A DNA stretch of 42,770 nt from RFTU01 sp049423145 (GCA_049423145.1 JBMSQF010000016.1:1-42770); one strand, 5' to 3'. Shown: positions 8,982 through 17,234, counted from the stretch's first letter. The notes: a model not told the origin generated them from the letters alone. Made by a program: numbers and translations.

Positions 8982-9374
8982 ATGAGCGCCATCTCTCCGA
9001 CCTGCCCCTGTGGAAGCGGGGCCTTGCTGGACGCCTGTTGCGGCCGCTGGCATGCCGGCGCACAGCGACTGCTGGCGCCGGACGCCACATCGCTCATGCG
9101 TTCGCGCTACAGCGCCTATGCGCTGGGCCTCCTGGAGTACCTTCAGGCCACCTGGCATGCCAGCACCCGCCCCACCGCACTCGACCCGATGCCCAGCGGA
9201 CTCCAATGGCTGGGGCTGGAAGTGCGCCAACACCGCTTGATCAGCCCCCAAGAGGCGACCGTGGAATTTGTGGCGCGCAGCAAGCTCGGTGGCAAGGCCC
9301 ATCGTCTGCATGAAACCAGCCGCTTCGTGCGCGAGTTGGGGCAATGGTGGTACGTCGATGGGCAAATTCACTGA
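8982..9374 (+). CDS. ychJ: YchJ family protein (UPF0225, SEC-C zinc motif)
   Basis: A 130-residue protein with the YchJ layout: an N-terminal SEC-C zinc motif (CPCGSG at residues 8-13, Cys19-Cys20), the signature MRSRYSAYALG around residue 40, and a C-terminal NTF2-like fold ending in WWYVDGQIH. Its cellular function is unknown; the SEC-C motif resembles the zinc tail of SecA. The start is ATG at 8982 (MSAISPTCPCG); the frame extends upstream into the secA promoter region but without homology. It is divergent from secA and overlaps the next gene by 17 bp, which suggests translational coupling. A TACACT box six bases before the ATG suggests a leaderless mRNA. Confidence 0.87.
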   Translation: MSAISPTCPCGSGALLDACCGRWHAGAQRLLAPDATSLMRSRYSAYALGLLEYLQATWHASTRPTALDPMPSGLQWLGLEVRQHRLISPQEATVEFVARSKLGGKAHRLHETSRFVRELGQWWYVDGQIH

Positions 9375-9687
9375 AGCCGTGCCGCTGCCGCGCCCTGTGG
9401 GCGCCATGCTCAAGGGCGACGAACGCCTGGCTTCCCTGGCGGCCCGCCTCCAGCGCTCGCAGGCCTGCCTGCAGGCCGTTTTGCCGGTCTTGCCCGCTGC
9501 CCTGCGGCCCCACCTGCTGGCCGGCCCCTGGGATGCCGAAGGCTGGACGCTGCTCACCCGGCAAGCGGCTGCGCTGACCAAATTGCGTCAACTCATGCCG
9601 CTGATGGAACAGGCCTTGCAGGAGGCCCGGCTGGCCGTGCCCCAGATCCGCCTGCATGCGGTTCTGCCGGGTCCGCCGAAAACCTGA
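9358..9687 (+). CDS. DUF721 / DciA-like protein
   Basis: A predicted 109-residue basic protein. The middle (LQAVLPVLPAALRPHLLAG to about residue 56) followed by LLTRQAAALTKLRQLMPLM and a terminal PQIRLHAVLP strand fits the DUF721/DciA pattern of a KH-like fold. DciA is the ancestral loader of the replicative helicase DnaB in bacteria lacking DnaC. In many Burkholderiales a DUF721 gene sits between lpxC and secA, so its position beside secA supports the call, although here it is on the opposite strand and overlaps ychJ. The start chosen is ATG at 9358 (MGKFTEAV), inside the last codons of ychJ. Sequence similarity judged by eye is moderate; the alternative is a lineage-specific hypothetical protein. 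Confidence 0.62.
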   Translation: MGKFTEAVPLPRPVGAMLKGDERLASLAARLQRSQACLQAVLPVLPAALRPHLLAGPWDAEGWTLLTRQAAALTKLRQLMPLMEQALQEARLAVPQIRLHAVLPGPPKT

Positions 9688-9694
9688 GGGGAAT

Positions 9695-9770
9695 TGGTGC
9701 CGGCTGTCAGACTCGAACTGACGACCCCCGCTTTACAAGAGCGGTGCTCTACCAACTGAGCTAAGCCGGC
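9695..9770 (-). tRNA. tRNA-Thr (anticodon UGU)
   Basis: The minus strand folds into a complete 76-nt cloverleaf with encoded CCA. The acceptor stem is GCCGGCT paired with AGCCGGC; the D arm contains TTAGCTCAGTTGGTAGAGC; the anticodon stem CCGCT/AGCGG encloses the loop CTTGTAA with anticodon TGT; the T arm contains GTTCGAGTC. UGU reads ACA and related threonine codons. It lies 34 bp beyond the sspB stop on the same strand and may be co-transcribed with sspA-sspB. This is a common location for tRNA-Thr in Burkholderiales. Confidence 0.97.
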
Positions 9771-9775
9771 TTCGC

Positions 9776-9792
9776 CTCGGTTTATGACCGAG
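9776..9792. other. Small hairpin between sspB and tRNA-Thr
   Basis: CTCGGT (9776-9781) and ACCGAG (9787-9792) pair around a TTATG loop in the 34-bp gap between tRNA-Thr and the sspB stop. On the plus strand a T-rich stretch follows only after about nine bases, so it is a weak terminator at best for the ychJ/DciA-like transcript. In the minus-strand transcript it could mark the processing boundary of the tRNA. Confidence 0.25.
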
Positions 9793-9804
9793 ACCAAGCT
9801 CATT

Positions 9805-10356
9805 TTATTTGATGCGCTTGAGCGCAGGCCGCCCACCCGCACCTTCGGGGCTTGGGGGCTCGGGGTCGTCATCCGCTCCACTGGGAACGGGCTCCAGGGC
9901 TTCCGGCCGACCGGATGGAATCGCCGAGAGCCGGGGGGTACCCCTGGGCGATGCAGGACCGGCAGCCGATGAAGGCTCAGCGACCCCATCGGTGCCCATG
10001 CTCGGCGCGGTGCCGGCCGCCGGCGGCATCGGGAAGGCCATTCCTTGGCCGTTTTCTCGTGCATAGATGGCCACCACATGGTCCACCGGCACCGAAATGT
10101 CGCGGGCCACGCCACCGAATCGAGCCTTGAACTCGATGAACTCGTTGCCCAACTCCAAGCCACTGGTGGCCTCAAAACCCACGTTGAGCACGATTTCGTT
10201 GTTCTTCACATACTCCCGCGGCACGGTGACGGTCTCGTCGACATGGACCGCCAGGTAAGGCGTGAAACCGTTGTCCGTACACCAGTCGTGCAGGGCACGG
10301 ATCAGGTAGGGACGCGTGCTCGTGCCCTGGGGCTCGGAACTGATGGGGATGCTCAT
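9805..10356 (-). CDS. sspB: ClpXP specificity-enhancing factor SspB
   Basis: SspB binds the ssrA degradation tag and delivers tagged proteins to ClpXP. The 183-residue protein has the folded SspB domain in residues 1-115 (RPYLIRALHDWCTDNGFTPY at 15-34, NEIVLNVG, then LELGNEFIEFKARFGG and ISVPVDHVVAIYARENGQGM). A long Pro/Gly/Ser/Glu-rich tail follows to PALKRIK. The tail is the usual flexible linker, and its basic, hydrophobic end is the expected ClpX-docking peptide. ATG at 10356 lies 32 bp after the sspA stop, so the pair is transcribed together, as is standard. No clear Shine-Dalgarno sequence is present. Confidence 0.94.
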   Translation of the reverse strand: MSIPISSEPQGTSTRPYLIRALHDWCTDNGFTPYLAVHVDETVTVPREYVKNNEIVLNVGFEATSGLELGNEFIEFKARFGGVARDISVPVDHVVAIYARENGQGMAFPMPPAAGTAPSMGTDGVAEPSSAAGPASPRGTPRLSAIPSGRPEALEPVPSGADDDPEPPSPEGAGGRPALKRIK

Positions 10357-10388
10357 CGGCGGTCGTGGCGTGGGCCCGCTGGGGCGGC

Positions 10389-11000
10389 TTACTTGCGCAT
10401 CACCTTCTCAGACGGCGTGAGGGCCTCGATATAGGCCGGGCGCGAGAAGATGCGCTCAGCGTACTTCAGCAAGGGCGCAGCGTTCTTGGAAAGCTCGATG
10501 CCATAGTAGTCCAGGCGCCACAGCAGCGGAGCGATGGCCACATCCAACATGGAGAAGTCTTCGCCCAGCATGTACTTGTTCTTCATGAAGATGGGCGCCA
10601 GCTGGGTAAGACGGTCGCGAATCTGCGAACGCGCCTTCTCAATCTGCTTGTCATTGGGCTTGACGCCGCGGCCTTCAAGCACGTTGACATGGGCAAACAG
10701 TTCCTTCTCGAAGTTGAAGAGGAACAGCCTGACGCGGGCGCGCGCCACCGGATCCCCGGGCATCAACTGCGGGTGCGGAAAACGCTCATCGATGTACTCG
10801 TTGATGATGTGTGACTCGTACAGGATGAGGTCGCGCTCCACCAGTATGGGGACCTCGTTGTACGGGTTCATCAGTGCGATGTCCTCCGGCTTGGCGAAGA
10901 GGTCCACATCGCGGATCTCGAAATCCATGCCCTTCTCAAACAGCACGAAGCGGCAACGATGCGAATAGGGGCAGGTGGTTCCGGAGTAAAGCACCATCAT
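10389..11000 (-). CDS. sspA: Stringent starvation protein A, RNA polymerase-associated
   Basis: SspA has a glutathione S-transferase fold but acts as an RNA polymerase-binding factor in stationary phase and stress. The 203 residues show the N-terminal thioredoxin-like domain (LYSGTTCPYSHRCRFVLFEK, residues 4-23, then NEVPILVERDLILYES) and the helical C-terminal domain. The RFPHPQLMP segment corresponds to the conserved PHP pocket that contacts sigma-70 polymerase in E. coli SspA. There are two tandem ATG codons, at 11000 and 10997; an AAGGGA sequence about ten bases upstream serves either. The gene follows petC across 174 bp, a gap containing a strong bulged hairpin, so petABC and sspAB are probably partly separated transcripts. 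Confidence 0.95.
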   Translation of the reverse strand: MMVLYSGTTCPYSHRCRFVLFEKGMDFEIRDVDLFAKPEDIALMNPYNEVPILVERDLILYESHIINEYIDERFPHPQLMPGDPVARARVRLFLFNFEKELFAHVNVLEGRGVKPNDKQIEKARSQIRDRLTQLAPIFMKNKYMLGEDFSMLDVAIAPLLWRLDYYGIELSKNAAPLLKYAERIFSRPAYIEALTPSEKVMRK

Positions 11001-11088
11001 GATGTGAATTCTTCCCTTTGGTGTTCTGTGTTTCGGTGGCGAAGCGTTGGATTCAGGCGCTGTTGGATTGATCCATCACAAACGCGAA

Positions 11089-11133
11089 GCGCAGTGGGCA
11101 TGTTGGCACCGCTTTCCGGTGCGCCCACTGCGC
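11089..11133 (-). terminator. Long bulged hairpin between petC and sspA
   Basis: An 11-bp perfect inverted repeat, GCGCAGTGGGC (11089-11099) with GCCCACTGCGC (11123-11133), encloses a second perfect 6-bp stem, GCACCG/CGGTGC (11106-11111 and 11117-11122), with a five-base loop. The two stems are separated on one side only by a six-base bulge (ATGTTG). It lies about 40 bp after the petC stop. The minus-strand sequence after it (TTCGCGTTTGTG) is only moderately T-rich, so it could be an imperfect terminator or a transcript-stabilising stem. Confidence 0.5.
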
Positions 11134-11174
11134 ATCGACCCGGCTGCCAACCGGCGGCTTGCGTAGGATCAGGC

Positions 11175-11957
11175 TTACTTGATGTCCTTCCAGTAGGCCG
11201 CATTCAGTCGCCAGGCGATGACGGTGAACACACCCAGGAACAGCAGCACCCAAACGCCCAGACGCACGCGGTCATCCTGATGGGGTTCACCCATCCACTG
11301 TAGGAAGGCCACCAGATCGGCCATCGCGTTGTCGTACTCGCGAGCGCTCATGGTGCCGGGGGTGATCTGCTGATAGCCCTTGAACACCGAGACCATCTTG
11401 CTCTTGTCGTGCGGGTCGGCCACATCTTCGAAGAGTGCATTGCGCTGGCCTTGCAATTCCCAGAGCACGTGGGGCATGCCCACATTCGGGAAGGCCAGGT
11501 TGTTCCAACCGGTGGCTTTGCTCTCATCGCGGTAGTAGGTCCGCAGGTAGGTGTAGAGGTAGTCGGCTCCCGTGCCCATCCCAGCAGCCGAGCGCGAGCG
11601 TGCGATCAGGGTGAGGTCGGGCGGGTTGCCACCAAACCATTCCTTGGCCTGCTTGGGATCAAGCGAGACCTTCATCGTTTCGCCCACCTTGTCGGTGGCG
11701 AACATCAAGTTCTGTTTGATCTGCTCATCGGTCAAACCGAGTTCCTTCATGCGGTTGTAGCGCATGAAGGCCGCGGCGTGGCAGTTCAGGCAGTAGTTGA
11801 CGAACAGCTTGGCCCCGTTTTGCAGCGCAGCCAAATCGGTCATCTTCTCAGTGGGGAACTTGTCCCAGGCGATGCCGCCACCGGCGGCCTGCGCCGAGGG
11901 CGCCACACCGAACATCAGCGCCGCAGCGGCACACAGGGATGCGAACAGCTTTTTCAT
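11175..11957 (-). CDS. petC: Ubiquinol-cytochrome c reductase, cytochrome c1
   Basis: Cytochrome c1 receives electrons from the Rieske protein and passes them to soluble cytochrome c. The 260-residue precursor has a Sec signal peptide (MKKLFASLCAAAALMFG, cleavage likely after AQA near residue 24), a single heme c site CLNCH at residues 56-60, the NVGMPHVLWEL segment carrying the likely methionine axial ligand, and a C-terminal membrane anchor (VWVLLFLGVFTVIAWRL) ending YWKDIK. ATG at 11957 is 30 bp after the petB stop. It is the last gene of petA-petB-petC. Proteobacterial c1 without an extra fused heme domain has this length. Confidence 0.96.
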   Translation of the reverse strand: MKKLFASLCAAAALMFGVAPSAQAAGGGIAWDKFPTEKMTDLAALQNGAKLFVNYCLNCHAAAFMRYNRMKELGLTDEQIKQNLMFATDKVGETMKVSLDPKQAKEWFGGNPPDLTLIARSRSAAGMGTGADYLYTYLRTYYRDESKATGWNNLAFPNVGMPHVLWELQGQRNALFEDVADPHDKSKMVSVFKGYQQITPGTMSAREYDNAMADLVAFLQWMGEPHQDDRVRLGVWVLLFLGVFTVIAWRLNAAYWKDIK

Positions 11958-11987
11958 GTCTTGTGCTTTCCGTGTTTCGCCGGGACT

Positions 11988-13388
11988 TCAGTGCGGCTGG
12001 AACACCACGCGGTCGGGAACGGGCTTGAACTCGCCAACTTGGCTCCACCACGGCATCAGGAGGAAGAAGCCGAAGTAGAAGAGTGTGCCTACCTGCGAGA
12101 TCAGCGTGCCGATGTCCGAGGGCGGCTTGATGCCCAGGTAGCCCAGCACGAGGAAGAAGATGACGAACAGCGCGTACAGGTACTTGTGCCAGGTGGGCCG
12201 GTAGCGGATCGACTTCACCGGGCTGTTGTCCAGCCAAGGCAGGAAGAACAGGATGATGACCGCACCACCCATCACCACCACGCCCCAGAACTTGGCGTCA
12301 AAGGTCTTGAAGAGCGCGATGGTGACCACCGCGGCAACCACAACGGCCGCCTTCGCAGCGCCAGAGAACTGGCCTTTCACCACCGCCAGCACAGCCCCCA
12401 GGCCCACCAGCACCACCAGCACGTTCATCATGACGTCGGTGGTTGCGCGAAGCATGGAGTAGTACGGGGTGAAATACCAGACCGGTGCGATGTGCGCGGG
12501 GGTCTTCAGCGGATCCGCCGGAATGAAGTTGTTGTACTCCAGGAAGTAGCCACCCAGCTCCGGCGCCAAGAACACGATGGCCGAGAACACCATGAGGAAC
12601 ACGGAGACGCCCATGATGTCGTGCACCGTGTAATACGGGTGGAAGGGGATGCCATCCAGGGGCTTGCCCGTCGCATCCTTGTTCGCCTTGATCTCCACGC
12701 CATCGGGATTGTTGGAGCCGACTTCATGCAGCGCGATGATGTGCGCGGCCACCAAGCCCAGGAGCACCAGCGGCACGGCGATCACGTGGAAGCTGAAGAA
12801 ACGGTTGAGTGTGGCGTCAGACACCACGTAGTCGCCGCGGATCAGCAAGGCGAGGTCTTCGCCGACGAAGGGCACGGCAGCGAACAGGTTCACGATCACC
12901 TGGGCGCCCCAGTAGGACATCTGGCCCCAAGGCAGCAGATAGCCCATGAAGGCTTCGGCCATCAGGCACAGGAAGATGGCGCAACCAAACACCCACACCA
13001 GTTCGCGCGGCTTGCGGTACGAACCGTAGATCAGGCCCCGGAACATGTGCAGGTAGACGACCACGAAGAAGGCCGAGGCGCCCGTGGAGTGCATGTAGCG
13101 CACCAGCCAGCCCCAAGGCACATCTCGCATGATGTACTCCACCGAGGCGAAGGCGAGGTTGGCGTCCGGCTTGTAGTGCATCACCAGAAAGATGCCGGTG
13201 ACGATCTGGATCACCAGCACCAGCAGGGCCAGCGATCCGAAGAAGTACCACATATTGAAGTTCTTCGGCGCGTAGTACTCGGAGAGATGCTCCTTGTACA
13301 TCTTGGACGCGGGGAAGCGGTTGTCCACCCAGGTCATCAGCTTTTCGCTGATCGGGGCGTTGGGGTCGGCGGTCTTGAACTCGGCCAT
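11988..13388 (-). CDS. petB: Ubiquinol-cytochrome c reductase, cytochrome b
   Basis: Cytochrome b is the membrane core of the bc1 complex and carries hemes bL and bH and both quinone sites. The 466-residue protein has the expected run of transmembrane helices; paired histidines on helices B and D are seen in the STGASAFFVVVYLHMFRG and FFSFHVIAVPLVLLGLVAAH regions. The Qo-site signature reads PVWY (near residues 301-304) rather than the PEWY of mitochondria and alphaproteobacteria. The C-terminal third has further helices, ending VGEFKPVPDRVVFQPH. ATG at 13388 follows the petA stop by 79 bp and precedes petC by 30 bp, so it is the central gene of the operon. Confidence 0.96.
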   Translation of the reverse strand: MAEFKTADPNAPISEKLMTWVDNRFPASKMYKEHLSEYYAPKNFNMWYFFGSLALLVLVIQIVTGIFLVMHYKPDANLAFASVEYIMRDVPWGWLVRYMHSTGASAFFVVVYLHMFRGLIYGSYRKPRELVWVFGCAIFLCLMAEAFMGYLLPWGQMSYWGAQVIVNLFAAVPFVGEDLALLIRGDYVVSDATLNRFFSFHVIAVPLVLLGLVAAHIIALHEVGSNNPDGVEIKANKDATGKPLDGIPFHPYYTVHDIMGVSVFLMVFSAIVFLAPELGGYFLEYNNFIPADPLKTPAHIAPVWYFTPYYSMLRATTDVMMNVLVVLVGLGAVLAVVKGQFSGAAKAAVVVAAVVTIALFKTFDAKFWGVVVMGGAVIILFFLPWLDNSPVKSIRYRPTWHKYLYALFVIFFLVLGYLGIKPPSDIGTLISQVGTLFYFGFFLLMPWWSQVGEFKPVPDRVVFQPH

Positions 13389-13467
13389 GCGTGACTCCGG
13401 GAACTGCGGCTAAGCCAATATGGGCTGTTGGGTTCTGCGTGCGAAAAGAAGGCGGCCGACGAGGGCG

Positions 13468-14064
13468 TCAGGCCTTCTTGTCCTCGCCGATCAGGATTCG
13501 GGTGTCGCTGAGATACATGTGCGGCGGCACCTCCAAGTTGTCGGGCGCGGGCTTGTTCTTGAAGACGCGGCCGGCCATGTCGAAGGTGGAACCGTGGCAG
13601 GGGCACAGGAAGCCGCCGTTCCAATCGTCGGGCAGCGAGGGCTGTGCGCCGGTGGCGAATTTGTCGGAGGGCGAGCAGCCCAGGTGCGAGCAGATGCCCA
13701 CCGCCACCAGAAACTCCGGCTTGATCGAGCGGTGCTGGTTCTTGGCGTAGTCCGGGGTGGGGTAAGCCTTGCGGTCGCTGTTGGGGTCGGCCACCTGTGG
13801 CTCGGTCTTCTTGAGCGACTCCAGCTGCTCGGGCGTGCGGCGGATGACCCACACGGGCTTCCCGCGCCACTCGACCGTGACCTTTTCACCAGGGCGCAGG
13901 GCGCTGACATCCACTTCCACGGCCGCACCGGCGGCCTTGGCGCGCTCAGACGGCGCAAAGGTGCTGACGAAGGGCACGGCCACAGCCACGCCGCCCACGG
14001 CGCCGGCGCAGCCCGAGGCGATCAGCCAGGTGCGCTTGCTGTTGTCGACGGAAGAGTCACTCAT
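13468..14064 (-). CDS. petA: Ubiquinol-cytochrome c reductase, Rieske iron-sulfur subunit
   Basis: The Rieske protein takes the first electron from ubiquinol. At 198 residues it has an N-terminal membrane helix (LIASGCAGAVGGVAVAVPFV, 14-33) and the two cluster-binding boxes CSHLGC (125-130) and CPCHGS (154-159), which supply two Cys and two His ligands plus the disulfide cysteines. The start chosen is ATG at 14064 (MSDSSVDNSKR), preceded by an AAGGAT Shine-Dalgarno sequence; the frame is open 29 codons further upstream, but that region is promoter and leader. The N-terminal SKR followed by a helix suggests Tat-linked insertion, as known for Rieske proteins, and tatABC lies 3 kb away. A TTGAGA-18-TAGAAT promoter precedes the gene. 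Confidence 0.96.
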   Translation of the reverse strand: MSDSSVDNSKRTWLIASGCAGAVGGVAVAVPFVSTFAPSERAKAAGAAVEVDVSALRPGEKVTVEWRGKPVWVIRRTPEQLESLKKTEPQVADPNSDRKAYPTPDYAKNQHRSIKPEFLVAVGICSHLGCSPSDKFATGAQPSLPDDWNGGFLCPCHGSTFDMAGRVFKNKPAPDNLEVPPHMYLSDTRILIGEDKKA

Positions 14065-14157
14065 GGGGGATCCTTGAAAACGGCGGCCCGCTCGCACCGG
14101 CCTGCCTGTCCAGGACTCGGCAGACCGATCGGACCGGAGCCCTAGGGTCAACCCGGC

Positions 14158-14187
14158 ATTCTAGCCGAGGCGCGGGGCGCTTCTCAA
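14158..14187 (-). promoter_or_regulatory. Sigma-70 promoter of petABC
   Basis: On the minus strand, TTGAGA (14187-14182) and TAGAAT (14163-14158) are separated by 18 bp, a good match to a housekeeping promoter. The predicted start is near 14151, giving a leader of about 87 nt before the petA ATG. No other -35/-10 pair of this quality was seen in the 14065-14276 gap. Confidence 0.65.
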
Positions 14188-14235
14188 TGGAGGGCGGCCG
14201 ATTTCCCGGGGTCTGGGCGGGGCCGTCGTGCCCAA

Positions 14236-14290
14236 GGCCCGGCTCAGGCCCGGCTCAGGCCCGGCTCAGGCCCGGCTCAGGCCCGGCTCA
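14236..14290. repeat. Five perfect tandem copies of an 11-bp unit
   Basis: GGCCCGGCTCA is repeated five times without mismatch (14236-14246, 14247-14257, 14258-14268, 14269-14279, 14280-14290). The last part overlaps the 3' end of pdxA, whose stop codon (14277-14279) lies in the fourth copy. Each unit contains TCA, which is TGA on the pdxA strand. Because 11 is not a multiple of three, copies beyond the stop do not change the protein. The array lies roughly 50 bp upstream of the petA -35 box. Confidence 0.95.
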
Positions 14291-15257
14291 GGCGGCGGGC
14301 GGTGGCCAAGGCGGCCCGAAAACTGCGGTCGTCGGCCACGCCTTGCCCGGCAATGTCGAAGGCCGTGCCGTGGTCCGGACTGGTGCGCACGAAGGGCAGC
14401 CCCAAGGTGATGTTCACACCCTGATCAAGCCCGAGGTACTTCACCGGGATCAGGCCCTGGTCGTGCGTCATGGCCACCACGGCGTCGAATGCCCCCGGCC
14501 GCTGCGGGGTGTGCCGTGCCCGCATGAACACGGTGTCCGGTGCATGCGGACCGCTGGCATCGATTCCCTGCGCTTGTGCCGCGGCGATGGCCGGCGCAAT
14601 GAACTCGATTTCCTCACGCCCGAAGAGCCCGCCTTCACCGGCGTGGGGGTTGAGTCCGGCCACCGCGATGCGGGCTTGGCCGATGCCCCAATCCTGGAGC
14701 GCCTGGTGCGTGATCTGGATGGTCTGCAGCACGCGGTCGAAGTTCAATGTTTCAATGGCGCTGCGCAGGGACTGGTGGATGGTGACCAGCACCACGCGAA
14801 GCTCCTCATTGGCCAGCATCATCCGAACCGGCAGCGGATGACCGGGCTCGGCCCAGGCCTGAAGCATCTCGGTGTGTCCAGGAAAAGGCAAGCCAGCGGC
14901 CGCCAAGGCTTCCTTGTGGATGGGCGCCGTCACGATGGCCCGCCCCAGGCCGCCGCGGGCAGACGCGACCGCTGCGCGCAGGCAGCGTGCCGCCTCTGCG
15001 CCGCAACGGGCGTCGACCCGGCCCCAAGCCAGTGCGGCCCAATCCACCGCTGCGCCGGGTTCGCTCAGAGGCAGGAAGCGAGGCCCTGCCCGGACGGCGT
15101 CCTCGGCCAGGCCGCAAGCGCGCAGGCCGCGCGCGAAGACGGCGGGCTCGCCCACCACCAGCGCGTCCTCCAATTCCCCCGCCAAGTGCGCACGGGCCAC
15201 CAGCTCGGGCCCGATGCCGGCCGGGTCGCCCATGGTCACCAGCAGGGTCGTGCTCAT
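14277..15257 (-). CDS. pdxA: 4-hydroxythreonine-4-phosphate dehydrogenase PdxA
   Basis: PdxA oxidises 4-phosphohydroxy-L-threonine in the DXP-dependent route to pyridoxal phosphate. The 326 residues begin with the family signature MGDPAGIGPEL (residues 9-19). They contain the metal-ligand histidines expected in TAPIHKEAL and in GLNPHAGEGG, GHTEML, and the C-terminal TSPDHGTAFDIAGQG. ATG at 15257 overlaps the Nif3-like stop by 4 bp (ATGA), so the two are translationally coupled. The C-terminus RRLSRA is encoded by the beginning of the 11-bp tandem repeat. pdxA more often neighbours ksgA or surA; here it sits between the Nif3-like gene and petA. Confidence 0.95.
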   Translation of the reverse strand: MSTTLLVTMGDPAGIGPELVARAHLAGELEDALVVGEPAVFARGLRACGLAEDAVRAGPRFLPLSEPGAAVDWAALAWGRVDARCGAEAARCLRAAVASARGGLGRAIVTAPIHKEALAAAGLPFPGHTEMLQAWAEPGHPLPVRMMLANEELRVVLVTIHQSLRSAIETLNFDRVLQTIQITHQALQDWGIGQARIAVAGLNPHAGEGGLFGREEIEFIAPAIAAAQAQGIDASGPHAPDTVFMRARHTPQRPGAFDAVVAMTHDQGLIPVKYLGLDQGVNITLGLPFVRTSPDHGTAFDIAGQGVADDRSFRAALATARRLSRA

Positions 15258-16015
15258 GCCGGGTTGTCCACTTCGATGAACTCGTGCACCAGGCCAAAGT
15301 GTTCGGCCACCGCCTGTGCCACAGCGGGCGCCCCATAGCGTTCGGTGGCGTGGTGGCCACAGGCCAGAAAGGCCACACCGGTCTCACGCGCCAAGTGCGC
15401 CTGTGGCTCGGAGATTTCTCCGGTAATGAAGGCATCGGCACCGGCGGCAATCGCCGACTCGAAGTAAGCCTGGGCCCCACCCGTGCACCAGGCCACTCGT
15501 TGCAGCGGGCGTCCGTCACCGGGTACGACCACCGGGGAACGGGCCAAGGATTGGGCGACGCGCTCGACCAAGGCTTCCAGCGCCAGCCCGTCGGCGTTCC
15601 CGATGAAACCCAATTGCTGCTCGCCGAAACGGCGGTCGGCCTGCAAACCCAGGCGCAGCCCGAGTTGTGCGTTGTTGCCGTGGGTGGCGTGGGCATCGAG
15701 CGGCAAGTGGTAGGCGATCAGGTTGATGCCGTGGAGCATCAGCAGGCGCACCCGCTCGCCCAGCCAACCCGTGAGCCGGCCATCCTGACCGCGCCAGAAC
15801 AGTCCGTGGTGCACCAGCACCGCATCGGCCCGCGCGGCGATCGCCGCCTCGATCAATGCACGGCTGGCCGTGACGCCGGACACCAAGCGGGAAACCTGTG
15901 CACGCCCCTGAACCTGAAGTCCGTTCGGCCCATAATCCTTGAAGGCGGTCGCGTCCAGCCACCTGTCGAGGTGATCCACCAGTGCGTTCCGGTCCACCCC
16001 TGCTGCGGCACTCAT
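15254..16015 (-). CDS. Nif3-like dinuclear metal centre hexameric protein
   Basis: A 253-residue member of the NIF3/YbgI family, whose conserved dinuclear metal site is well described but whose cellular role is not settled; GTP cyclohydrolase I-like activity has been proposed for some members. Metal-binding residues are visible in VLVHHGLFWRG (about residues 69-79), AYHLPLDAH and GHHATERYG near the C-terminus. The start chosen is ATG at 16015 (MSAAAGVDRNAL) with an AAGGGGGG purine stretch upstream; the frame is open 15 codons earlier but without family similarity. It diverges from the HtrA-type gene across 63 bp and overlaps pdxA by 4 bp. Confidence 0.9.
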   Translation of the reverse strand: MSAAAGVDRNALVDHLDRWLDATAFKDYGPNGLQVQGRAQVSRLVSGVTASRALIEAAIAARADAVLVHHGLFWRGQDGRLTGWLGERVRLLMLHGINLIAYHLPLDAHATHGNNAQLGLRLGLQADRRFGEQQLGFIGNADGLALEALVERVAQSLARSPVVVPGDGRPLQRVAWCTGGAQAYFESAIAAGADAFITGEISEPQAHLARETGVAFLACGHHATERYGAPAVAQAVAEHFGLVHEFIEVDNPA

Positions 16016-16078
16016 GTCGCTGCCCCCCTTGTTAGCCCAAGGCGGTCGCCCGCCTTCCATCGCCTCATCGATTTGTCC

Positions 16079-17233
<1,155 letters not shown>

Positions 17234-17234
17234 T

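Noticed and set aside
11409..13394. Long plus-strand open frame (661 codons) opposite petB and petC
   Set aside because: It mirrors well-identified genes in a GC-rich genome, is very rich in His, Gln and Arg, and has no recognisable domain.
14236..14290. Possible CRISPR-like repeat
   Set aside because: The 11-bp units are contiguous, with no spacers and no cas genes; it is a simple tandem repeat.
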